Of a stretch of DNA of 64,000 nucleotides, positions 1 to 11,238 are shown piece after piece. The notes beneath the pieces are model-generated. The model was not told the DNA's origin. It did not search any database and worked only from the letters and a program-made list of their open reading frames with translations. Positions within the stretch are counted from its first letter, which is position 1; every line of letters starts with the position of its first letter. The position numbers and the translations under genes were made by a program. Origin of the DNA: Neurospora crassa OR74A. Lineage: Eukaryota; Ascomycota; Sordariomycetes; Sordariales; Sordariaceae. Location of the stretch: the NCBI RefSeq assembly GCF_000182925.2, contig NC_026502.1, forward strand, positions 1,426,001 to 1,490,000. The letters run 5' to 3'.

Positions 1-3000
1 ACGGTCTTGGCGATGAGGTCGAGGCCGTCGTCGTCGAGCCAGGTGGTGTCGATTCCTTGGTCGTCCTTCGGTTCGGTCGGTGCGGGTGGGACGCCGAAGT
101 CGAATCCCTTGCTCTCATCCAGGTTCTTCATCCCTCCTGAACCACCGGGCCCATGATCAAATCGAAGACCCTTCTGTCCACCCATGGAGATGTCGCCGTC
201 CTGGTCGCGATTATTCTCGGTTGCCTGTCGCTTAAAAGGTTTGACTCCGTCCATGACCCCATCGACCTCTCCGTCAGTCTCCGAGATCCGTCGCCCGCCG
301 AAGCGGTCATCGATCCGCCGATCCGCCTTCTGCGTTTTGCGCATCCGTTGACGCTTGAGCATGTCGATCACGCTGTCAACCGTGCAGAAGGCACCTGTCC
401 GGCCACAGCCTGCAGAGCAGTGCACCAGCATGGGGCGCGCGTGGTCGTTCGGTTCGGGTGCGTCGCCCGGGTCGAGGGGTAGTGAGTCGCCGCGCTTAAG
501 ACGGTTGGTAAAGTTCTTAACATCGACTTGTATCTCGTCGGAGGGGGCAGCGCCAGAGCTTTCGAGGGCGGGTGCCGCTCGTTGCATGATGTTGGCGAGC
601 TCGACCAGGGCGAGGAGGTGGCTCGGTTGAGCCGGCGCTCCAAAGTCTGGCCAAGAGGGGTAGTGGAGTTGGGTGATCTCGCGCATCGGGAGGAAGGGGT
701 AAGCGGAATGGCTCAGGGCAAACTTGCGAATAATGACATATGGTGTCTCTGCCAAAGCCGTAGCGGGCTGTTGCGTGCCGTCGAGGTTTGGCTGCACCGT
801 TGTGGTGTTGGCACGACGGCGGCCACCGTCCGCCCCCCCAGCTTGGGTTGGATTCCAAGGGAAAGCTCCTTGCGTAGCATCCCCGGAAGGCGCGTTTGTT
901 GTCGCAGAGGCGGATTCTAACGTTGTTGGTACGCCACCTTGAGAGCCTTGTCTGTGCTTGTCAATATCCAAAGACACCTTCTTTTCTGACAGTACTCGGA
1001 GCTTGATGGGACCAAAGTCTTTGCCTTTCCAGTAGGGATGGCACTTAAGTTGCCCTCCCTCGGATTCGGCCGTCAACATGACGATAACACGGACGTCCTG
1101 ATCCCAAATGACAGACCAGAAATCCTGTAAAGACCATCAGTCAGCCGAAGGTGCACTCCTACTAGACTCTTCCTTGTCAGGTGGCGACATACCTCAAAAG
1201 TGGCCGGTAGCGGGCCCTGGCTAGCGATGTATCGCTTTTTGCTACGGCTTGCTTGAATGTGGCTGGCATTGACATAATCGCATTCGCCCTCTTGGCGGCC
1301 CTGAAGCCTTACCCGCGCGTGCTCGAACGGTAGAATATCCTTATACCTGTTCTTTCCACCCTTTTCAATTCCGGACAGCTGCACCTTTCCGTGGTGTTTA
1401 GGGCCCCCGTTGGCACCAGGAGTGAAAACGGAGTAAGCGTCCTTCATCCGAGACTGTTCCGTCAACTCAATGCTCAGAAACTTCTCTGACACCTTCTTTC
1501 CATGGTCACCACTGTCGGCTGCTTCCTTTAGCCACTTTGGTAGAGTCTCCTTGTTGAGCTCTTGAGGAAGACCAATGTCCATTTGCCCAACTCCGTCGAC
1601 CAAGTCTTGGTTTTGTCGGATGTTGTTAAAGAAGGGGTTAGGGCCCTTCCCTGTAGTGGGCAACATCACACCGCCAATGACAGGCGGAATGTTGGCTCCT
1701 CCAAGACCAGCTCCGGCACCCTGCCCTAGAGACAGGGCTGGCGTTGTGGTAGCGGACGACCCACGGTCAATCAGGTTTGGGTATGTTTCGGCGAAGGCCC
1801 TGAATCCTCCACGCAGTATGTTTGCTGAACCAGAGAAGCCCTCATTCGTGAACTTCTTGATCATGTTGATTGCGCCCATGGCATCGCGCTTGTCAGACGA
1901 CGAAGCATCATAGACGACCAGGTACTTTGCGTTACGCCAGTTGGAGAACCTGTCCTGATCCTGGTTTGCCGAGAACGTTTGCTGGAGTTTCTGCAAGTTG
2001 AATGTTGCTCGCTTCAACAGTGTCGTGGGAATGCACAGGTTCAAAGCACCCTTTACCCTAGATACGGCATACTGGGGCGAGACGCGGATATCAAGCAACA
2101 AGAGGTCTGAATCGTCCCCCTGGTCCATAAGGTCCTTCAGCCGTGCCGGGTCTATCATAGCCGGCCCATCGTTGTTCACTGCTGCCTTGGGGTTGGGAGG
2201 GACAGTATCCGCTCTTCGTTGCTGCATTGGTGGCTCGGCCTTTGTTGATGACATTGACAAACGCGGGTGGCGGTCATCGACTCGGGAGATGGAATGAGCC
2301 GACTTACCCCATTCTACGGGGGTTCCGAAAGGGGGATCGATCTGCGCTGGTGATTCGTGCCTGCCCATGTTGAAGAAGGAAGGGGCATTGAGGGAGGCTT
2401 GGGAGCTCCGCTTCGAGTCCCCGGAGATATAGGCGGAGTCATGTATACTATCATTGTCACCTGGTTGCTTGAGGTTTTGAATGTCCTTGTTCAACTTGAG
2501 GTTGGGGAGCGGGCCATGCAAGCCCAAACCAGACAGCCTGGGGAAGTGGCCGCTCGTGGGCTCGGCACCGAGGCTCAGATTATGTCGCTTGGGCGGCTCT
2601 GGCCTCTTGAAGCCAAAAGGTGTTGTGGGACCGGGCGTACGCGGGCCCATGGTGATATTGAAGTGCGACCCCGACAAGCTGAAGGACGACCTCCCGAGGT
2701 TGGCATCGATTTGCCTCCTGAAGGCCTCGAAGTCGGGGTTGGCATCTAGGGGCAATGGCTTCGGCATTGCTGCGGCGAATGATTTTACCGAGGAAGACGG
2801 CGAGCTCCAGTTCTCGCTGGGCAATACGGCCGATTCCAGCGGGTCGACGGCATGATCGACCGAGAGGCCAAAGTAATTAGGACTCGGGATACGAGCATCT
2901 TGCTGTTGGGCGGGTTGTTGATGGGCGGACGTATCAGGAGAGAGCCGGGGAGGGTATGGCTGGCCGACCGAGTAGATGCGCGGCGAGGCTAGCGGCGTGC

Positions 3001-3202
3001 CGGTAGGCTTATGGGTGAAGTAGGACTGGGAATTCGATCGCGAATGGGCCCCTGGTGTTTTCATGGTGAGGTATGTGGCGGTGGTGGTTGTGGTAGAGTG
3101 GGTGTTGGTTCCTTGATTTGGCGACATGGCTATGTTGGCGACGAAGATTCGCGGTCTCGTCCTACGTTCCGCCACAAATAATTCTTCCCTCGATCGTTTC
3201 AT
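1..3202 (-). CDS. Protein tyrosine phosphatase with N-terminal rhodanese domain (Pyp1/Pyp2-like), partial
   Basis: Two exons are visible: 3202-1193, then 1124 running off the window edge. The intron at 1125-1192 (68 nt) has a GTATGT donor and CAG acceptor and keeps frame. About 1,044 residues are visible. A low-complexity N-terminus is followed by a CDC25/rhodanese-like domain (about residues 350-470) and the PTP domain from about residue 619. Exon 2 holds the WPD loop (YPSWPDFG, bases 645-653) and the catalytic P-loop HCSAGCGRTGAFC (around 396-422) with the Cys and Arg intact. The rhodanese loop reads VVYDASSSDKRDA with no Cys, so that domain is probably a non-catalytic module, as in yeast MAPK phosphatases. 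Known family members dephosphorylate tyrosines of MAP kinases; acting on a MAPK here is inference. An in-frame ATG at 3127 has better context, so the start is uncertain. The last residues lie outside the window. Confidence 0.9.
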
Positions 3203-3930
3203 AAGGCTCCCATCTTCTGTCGCCGAGACCGACGGTGTAAAGTCAGGATAAGGGGGTAGGTATTTATACCTAGTGGCTTGTTGTGGTCAAGTTCCCTGCA
3301 GTCGTTATTGTCCCAGCAGGGTACGTGGGAGAAGGAGAAGCGACGCAAGTGGCTCGATATATGTCGCAGAGACAGAGTCGCGTCGGGCCAGCCCTGGAGC
3401 GCAAGTCGACAGGAAAGGCTGTAGGTTTCGATGCGAGGTTATGGAGCGAGAGCGGACAAGGAGGGACCTTACGTAGGCACAGGGGAGGAGACCGTGGAGG
3501 AGACTCGTGGAGAGGAGCTGGTCGGTCGTGTACAATTGAAAGCGGCCGTGTTTCGTCGTCAAGGTGGACTCTGCGCGGAAAGACGATGTACCGGTGGAGG
3601 GGCGTGAAATTGACAGGAACCTGGAAGCGACTACCCTGTCTCAACAGTGGGGAAGCTGGGAAGGTCGACTTGTTATCGCAGCAGCAGGAAGCGTGAGACA
3701 CAAGAGCAGCATGTAGTATAGGCAGTCTGCAGTGTCTAGTACATGCGTGTGTAGTACTGTAGACGGTGTGGATGACTCCTTTTGGAGGGTCGAGATTGTG
3801 GTTTCGGAGGGCAGCCGAGTATCTTACTGTGTACAAGTAGTACTGTGTTAAAACAAAGTTGAAGAGGTTACGAAGGGGGGAAAGAGAAGAGACGAAGGGA
3901 CCACTCACTTTCACAGATGAAGAGAACTTG

Positions 3931-3977
<47 letters not shown>

Positions 3978-6900
3978 CGGACCTGACAGGAAGGGGACTG
4001 AGGGAGTTTGGCAGAATGAGTGTGTGCGTTAGGTGTGCAGTGTGTGTGGGTGTGTGAGAACTGAAGATCGTGGTGGTGTCCCCTGGTGTGGATGTGGTGG
4101 CCTGTACGCAGTACGACGGGGAGGGGGGTACAATCATCAACAGGCTGTCAAAAACGAGCAAGAGGTACAAGGTACAAGTGCCCACCTCCGTACCTTGCCC
4201 GTCGACTAGCTGTGGAGCCTCTGACGCGCAGGTGGGGAATGTTCAGAGAGCGTCCCTGTACGGTGATGTCGTTGGCGGTTTCCGTACGGCTCAGATCTAG
4301 TATCTGGGTCTCTTCCGAGGCGCTGTGACGGCGTCCAGATCGAAGCTGAATGAGGCTAGGTTCCGTGTAGATAGCCTCGGAAAATTGTTCTGGGCAAGTC
4401 GAATGTCGGAATTGGACCGACACAATTGTCGGACTTTTGGCTTTTGTTGCCACTGATTGCAGCAGTAGTGGCAGTACACTTGTTGGGCGTGCCTTCCACT
4501 TCGTTTCTGCTCTTTCGCAATGTACAAACAATGTCGGGTACTGACTGAGTGCGCAGTAGGTAGACTCGCACGGTGAGAAGTAGTGCAGTGGACACTGGCG
4601 GCTGGCGGGGTCTGTTCCATCGGACTGATGTCGGGTCGGGGTGATCGCTGTTGGAAATCTGACATGACGATCAGGTTCGGCTTCTTGGCAACCGAGGAAA
4701 CTTGCACAATTCTGTTTGGTAGGCCTTTTTCCTATCGCCTTGAAATTACGTACACAGTACACAGCAAAATCTCTACTATGTATACCTCTTTCAAGGCTTG
4801 AGCAGGTATCAGGTGAAGCAATCGCAGTTCGGCCAGTCCAGTCCGACAACAATGGAAATGGTCAAAATCAACTACGAGGGTGTGTAATTGTACACCAAAC
4901 GTCGAAGCCAGGGGACTGTTGGGGTTGGGAAAAGGAAGATCAGAGAAACGTCAACTCGGGATGTAGACCGGGGCAGAAGCGCAAAGGAGAGGATGCCGGG
5001 AAACAAGGGGTCAATCAATGTCTGCACAAGTTTGATGTCAAAGTGGATGGAAGCAATGATCTGCGCTGGTGCAGTTCCCCCATCCGACAACCGGCATTCG
5101 CGTTTTGTCATCGTTGACGTCGCTTTGCTGACCTCATCTATGGGTCGCCCACTCACCAGTGATGAGATGTCTTTTTTGATAAAGTGGTGTTGAGGCGAAT
5201 TTCCTTGAAGTAAGCCTCACCTTTACCGGCTCCATGCTCATGTTTTGGTCTTTGTCCAATTTTTGTGTTTATTGCCTCTCTGATTTTTACGCACGCAGGG
5301 CTTGATTGTGCTTGTCTGGCCTTCAACTGCAGTGGACTATGGTAGAAAACTGCAGGAAAGGGCAGTTCCTTCGTCCGATATGTTTCTAGGTAGTCCGGAC
5401 GAAAGCGGAATGCCGTCACTGTCATCTGTCTGTACGGCACTCGGCCACGGATACCGGTGCACGCCTGACGTATATGCGCCGTATGCATGTTGAAGCAATT
5501 GGGCCATTTTGTGGTTTTATCGCCCCTAAGTCGGTGACCGGATGTCCATTCTGTAGTTCGAAATCGCATCCATTGGAGAAACAAAAAAGGGGATCCTCTA
5601 ATTCAACAGGTGTCAGTTAGAGGAATCCAACATACACACAGATACGCCAGGGTCAATCTTCATTCGCGTCACTTGTCGTCATATGTGGTAGCAGCGACCC
5701 GGATATCTTTCGAAGCTTGCAGTCCGACCGTGATAGTACCGGCCCTGGGTTGCGGCAGAGGTGTCGGTATCAGTGTTTGATCGAACTGCCTGGCCTGGTA
5801 TCTGAATGTGTCTCATAGGTGCAACTCCCACTTCTGATTCAACCATGTAGCGCATATATCTTTGTTCTTACTAAGCACCGTGACTCGCTGGACTGGATGT
5901 TGTAGATTGGATCGCCGACCTCCGAAATATTAGTTGTCAGACAATAACTAAGAAAGAAAATCGGTCAAAGGTGGTGCCTGAAAATCTTGTCAAGAGGTGT
6001 TCTAGATGGGTCTTCGGGTCGTCGAGTCGTGATAATGGGTGTCTCCGAATCTGGCCAACAGGAACAACGCGGGAAACCTACCTGGAGGTGAGTTTCAGGG
6101 AAACCCGACTTCCAAAAACATCAATGTTTATCCCTTCTCATTGACATTGAGACTGAAGCTTGAATGAGCAACGTAAGACTGATCCGAGAAGTACGCGACC
6201 CTTCTTTCCTTTCAGCCTATTCCTTCGTCTTTCATAGGTTTCACTATCAACTGCTTGACAGGACAGAGTTGAAGGTGTCTACCTGTAGGTGCGTAGATGG
6301 TAGCAGGGCATTGACACGATGACAGGGACGATGGTGGTTACCTCTATGGTTCTCGTCATCTGCTGGAATTGAATTGGACAGGCTGGGCATGTGCGGGCAG
6401 CTAGCGGCCACGCGAAGGAGACATGGAACTGGGCTATCACAGTAGGTACCTCTAGGGTCACGGTATCTTGGTACCAAGGTATCTGCTACCGATAGAGAAG
6501 AACAGAGCTAAGCTACCCCCCTGGGGCTACTTACCTTAGGTACCTCAGGTAGGTACCTACACAGTAAGTGGTAGGTTGCCCGACCAATACTAGAACTTGG
6601 CACAATATTCCAACGCAACAGGACGTAGTGGACTGCAGTTAGTGCTGTACCTGCACCTTACTCCCGTTTATTGGCAAGCTCCGCCGTGCAGCCGCGCAAG
6701 TCTTCTGTCGCCCGCTGCTGCTGCGGAATATCGACAAATGACTGGCGGGGATGACAACGTCATTGCTCCATTTGGAACTCGGATTGCAAATCCCCAAATC
6801 AACTGCCCCTGGTGGTCAGGAACATCTGAAGATAAAAGTTATATGTGGAAGATGGCTCTGTATGCCCACCCCGAGAGGCGCTCTGAGGGTTGCGAGCGGT

Positions 6901-7129
6901 GCCAACGTGAGGGATTCTGGCCTGACTATGACCGCATCGAGCACATCCAAATTCAATTATGGCAGACCGGATGGATGGGACAAACTGACGGCCGCGATTT
7001 GGCGATGTGGTTGCTGAAAGTCTAAAGCCCTGTACGAGAAAAACATCAAGCATCACTTAAGAAATCTAAAATCATCCATTGCATAGAGTATTGTTCAAAC
7101 TCGGCTCCCTTCCCAAGCCAAAATGGACA
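3203..7129. other. Gene-poor spacer upstream of the phosphatase gene
   Basis: No ORF here has a credible start, splice sites and recognisable motifs together. The longest frames (for example 4148-4852 minus) start at non-ATG codons and look like chance readings. The first 1-1.5 kb probably includes the 5' leader and promoter of the phosphatase gene and is rich in GT and CT tracts around 3270-4150. Around 6430-6565 there is a cluster of GGTACCTA-like words typical of Sordariales intergenic DNA. Confidence 0.6.
3935..3975 (+). repeat. Poly(A) tract of 41 bases
   Basis: An uninterrupted run of 41 A lies about 730 bp upstream of the phosphatase start codon, so it is poly(T) relative to that gene. 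It could act as a nucleosome-excluding promoter element; I see no target-site duplication that would mark it as the tail of an inserted retro-element. Confidence 0.9.
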
Positions 7130-7131
7130 TA

Positions 7132-7500
7132 CAGTCAGTACCCTAGTATGTACGAGCAACACCAAAAATCCGGCCACAAGTGTTGCTCAAACAGGGGGGA
7201 TTGCTGGTGCTGGGGTAGGGTGCACGGGCCATACCACCAAAACCTGCACTTCTAGGAAAGCCTTGGCGCCCAGACCTCCCCATCCCCTAATGTAAAAAGT
7301 GTGTAAATAGCGGGTATAAAGTGGTATCAAGGCTGTAATTGGGTGAGAAGTACCCTTGCTTAAGAGCAAATTACTAAATAGACTGTTGCTGTATGCTCGT
7401 TTGCTCTTACACATATAAAAAAGAGAGTTTTGGCCCGTACTGTTGCAAATACAGGGGGGGTTGCTCATATATAAGGTTGCTCTTACTAGGGTTTTCACTG
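7132..7500. mobile_element. MITE with TA target duplication, Tc1/mariner-pogo type (369 bp)
   Basis: The ends are imperfect terminal inverted repeats. The left begins CAGTCAGTACCCTAGTATG and the reverse complement of the right begins CAGTGAAAACCCTAGTAAG; both continue into GAGCAAC. TA dinucleotides flank the element at 7130-7131 and 7501-7502. Just inside each end is a second matching block, TGTTGC...ACAGGGGGG...TTGCT (about 7172-7205 and 7441-7465). Those two blocks run in the same direction, so they are subterminal direct repeats. There is no room for a transposase; it would depend on one supplied elsewhere. It is too short to be a usual RIP target, matching its normal base composition. Confidence 0.75.
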
Positions 7501-7502
7501 TA

Positions 7503-9930
7503 CACACTAGATTTCCCACGAGGTTCATCGCTACAACCGAAACGTCCATAAACTTGGACTCGAGAGAGCAAGAGGTCGCATCCGCTCCACCGAGCTAACC
7601 CTCCATCCCACTGCTTCTATACAATTCTCTCTTGTTGTCGACAGCAAGATCTGGTCATCGGAAAGCCCAACGGGAGACGGCGGCCTCGGGTTCGTTGACC
7701 TCATGGAAGGCGGTCGAGTTTGGATGGAGCATTGGCTCCGTCGTTTGGTACTATCATACCAATACACACCTATGTCCGCCCAAGGATGTTTCAGGGAGAT
7801 CAGGGTGTGAATGATCACCAAACCTTCATGGCTTTGGTGTGTCGTGGGGCAGCGAACCCGTTGAGGTGGCATGCACTGCTCGGTCCGCTTTGACTAGCGC
7901 GGCACTCGCACACTGCAAGCTTTCCACAGAGGCAGATGAAATATGATGTGGATGTTTTTCGTAGTAGTAGTGTAAGGCATTGGAAATGGAGGGGCATTCC
8001 AGGTTGGGGATCGTGCCTTGCTTGAAAAGCAGGCAGATCAGGGTCCTGCCCTCCTGGCCACGAGGAAACCCGTTCCCATGTTCCTTCCCACGATCGCGCA
8101 ATCGAAGCACCATCTGACAGCTCCAGCAGTTGCATGTCAGGCACGCTACATACACCGAGACCAATGTATGGTCTACAATGTGCTTATCGAGATGCGACTG
8201 ATGTCCTGTTTTGCCAGGTTCGCTGTGGTTCTTGATCCTGACTGTACGCCTGTTGGGCTTCTCACCGTGGTTGTCGTTACCACGCTGCCGCCGTTGACTG
8301 TCATCGACAGCTTCATCCTGTGGCGTGGCATGTCTGCTGCCCGGATCCAACATCGGTTCCGGCAAATGGATCCCTCTTGTTATCCTTTTCGATCACGAGA
8401 TGTCTGAATGTGGAGCAAGCCAAGACATCTCAGTTGAACCGCCGACCCCGGCCTCTGGCACATGGACAAAATGCGATCTGGTTCTGGAAAACTGGAGATA
8501 TCCACGCAGCTCATTCAAACATCGATCCTGTGTCTGGAGTTCGGAGGGGATGCCAAGGGGACTTGCCTGAAAGTGGAATTGGCATCGATAGCTCGACGGC
8601 AACAGAAGCACGAGAAGTACGAGCCGGTGCATTCGGGGCAGAGCCAGGCCTGAATTTCCCGTTCCACGGGGACCATTTTTTGGATTTTTAGGGGTCCTGT
8701 CCCTCCTCAGCTGTTCCGTTCTAGGCCACCCGTCTATCCAGATGGTGTTCGCGACGGGACATGTGGATGGCGGTAAGGTGTGCTCACGGCAGCCCAGGAT
8801 GTCTCAGGATGGCCGAGCAATCACAGGGCCAATTTACACTAGTGTACAGCCTACAAGTATCCAGAACGGGAGGACACAGTAAAATCTGGGATGCTAAACG
8901 CCCACGGCTTTCAGCGGCACCATGGGGGCGGAATGGCGCCATTTCCGCATGTTGAGTCAAGCTAGCAGCCCGTTGGGACGCGCTGGGAAGGTTGTAGGTA
9001 TGTTCTGAGTCGTCGACAGCGTGGTTCAACCCGTAACTCTAGGGATCCGACCCAGGAGACACACCTCCAAGGAGGATGGTTGGGACGGGCCTGTGCCCAA
9101 ATGCCCAGAATTGTCCACCTTCATCAATCGTAACCTTGATTTTGGGACAGAGCTAAGACGTTCTAGATCCCCGGAGACCGTCTCATCTGCAGCAGTCACC
9201 GCCAGGTTTGTCGAGATTTGCGACAGATTGTCCGGAGATTTCGTTGCAAAGGGGGGTGTCGGACGACGATCCCTTACATGGAAACAAGACATGAGTGACT
9301 CTGAGATTGTGAGAAGGCACTTCATACAAGCCGCGTGATTCAAGCTTCTGCAACATTTCACCAGAAACCAGATGTGAAAAAAAAACCCGGGAACTCGTAG
9401 ACTTCCGTGACTACTTTGCGATTTGGAGACAACATGTTGAAGTTGGTGCTTGATATCGAAATGTACAACCTACCGCTACGACGTAAGTACCCAGTTCACT
9501 GCAGTGTTCGGTGGACCCCTCAGACCCCCCCCAACCCTGGCACTGTGTTAAAGTCGTGCGAACTCCTGCATGCACGGGACCAGCGACGTCATAGCGGAGC
9601 TTACGATTTCTGGCTCCTGTGGGCAGCGACCAGCGTGCCCCTGTCTCAGCCGCTTCCAGGAAGGCAACTGAAGGGGAAGCGCAGTCGAACTGTCCACGAC
9701 GTCCACGGTGCAGAGTCCGCTACCTAGTGGAATTGCCCCGCGCACAGGAGCAGTACCTATCTCAAGACCCGGCCTGCTTTGCCAAATCAATCGTGTACAA
9801 TGCACTAGTCTTCACAGGGAAGTAACGACGCACATCACAGTTTCCTCTCTCCCAACGGCAAAGCTTGGAGAATTCTCGATCTTATACCGGAAGGATTTCG
9901 GACGAGCACCGCTATGAAGGTGCCAATCCA

Positions 9931-9984
<54 letters not shown>

Positions 9985-11238
9985 AAGAGGGCATTCGGAC
10001 GGGTCAACTGCATGCGATTCGGACGAGTTTGGCTGACGGATTAGGATCGGCCGGGCCGCACGTTGGACTTGCTTCGGACTTCTCATCGGGGACTACTAGT
10101 TAGTTTCCATCGCTCCGGAGTTGCGAATAACCTCAAGTCCCATCTCGGATCAAACGGAATGGGACAGTTGAATGCCAAGATGTCCAAAGTTGAACACTGG
10201 ATGAGATTTCGATAGACCCCCTTCCTTGAGGGTGTTCTAAACTGTGTTTCTCACCACGAAACACAACACCTCTCGCATTCGATTGCATCCCAATGCCCCT
10301 GTGTGGCTTTGGCAGAGTGTCGCACACAATCGCTACACTACGTAAGGCGTCTACGGAAGCACGGCATAACACTGCAGTATTGTCACACTCGAGAAGAATA
10401 ATCACACCTTCATTTTACTTCATGATAGTTACCTCTATGATAGCGATACGAGGAGTCACAAAGTTTGAAGGAGGAAACCGTTCGGCCCTGACCCCGTCTC
10501 CCCGCGTCCTCCCTCTCTACTCCCCCCCCCCTCTCAATAGCTTCCGTGCCGTTCCTTGCCCCGCGCTACGCGGAGAGGTGCGAAATTCGAGGACTGAATT
10601 ACTGTGTAAGCCTTTTCGAAAGCTACTACAACCCCTCTTCCTCTATCAAAGTTACATCTTGATGCCGCGCGGCTGACTGATTGATTCTCAGAGGTCCAGA
10701 TCAATTCTATTCGAGGGCTCGTAAGTGAGGGGTAAATGACGATTTTTATAGCAAGCGGAGGTGGGATAATAGCAGCCAACCGATGATGCACAAAGGGACT
10801 CTTTGTGTTACACGGCGAGCGACGAGGGTGCTGCCAACGCCGTCATTATGGGCACATCCTGGGCTGATGCGGCTACGTTGATCGGGATAAGGCTATGTAC
10901 AGCCGTCTGACAACTGCATGGTGGTGAGAAGTTGCGGTGATGATGATTTACATGAGATGATTCGAATCGCGAATGTGTGTAGCAAGGGTAAGCGCAGAAA
11001 TGTCCTTTTTGAAGTGACATATGGGAAATAAGGTGAGCTGTCATTCACTCGAACGACCACAAACGTCGCAAGACTGGCGAGTCTACCAGCTTTCAGCGCG
11101 AGTTGACGATGGCCTCGAAGTTTGACTCGTGCGTTAATCATTTGCACGACTTCCACTTAAAAGAAAACTACCAGAGACTGCAACCAGAAATACTCCGTCG
11201 CTTGACACCAACTGGTGGGTCTCGTCCACCTTGGTCTA
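7503..11238. other. Gene-poor spacer
   Basis: I find no supported gene. Several frames of 80-180 codons exist on both strands (for example 7826-8365 minus and 8320-8691 plus), but they overlap each other, lack conserved motifs and have no clear splice or start context. The stretch contains a long A-run at 9932-9980 and ends at the terminal repeat of the first RIP-mutated transposon. Confidence 0.55.
9932..9980 (+). repeat. Poly(A) tract of 49 bases
   Basis: An uninterrupted run of 49 A in otherwise normal-composition intergenic DNA. Flanks (GCCAATCCAC before, CCTTAAGAGG after) show no duplication, so there is no evidence that it is a retroposon tail. A tract this long is likely to vary in length between strains. 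Confidence 0.9.

Noticed and set aside
4148-4852. A 234-codon minus-strand frame upstream of the phosphatase
   Set aside because: It begins at TTG rather than ATG, has no motif and overlaps frames on the other strand.
7826-8365. A 179-codon minus-strand frame with several Cys
   Set aside because: No recognisable fold, Cys spacing or splice sites, and it overlaps equally long frames in other phases.
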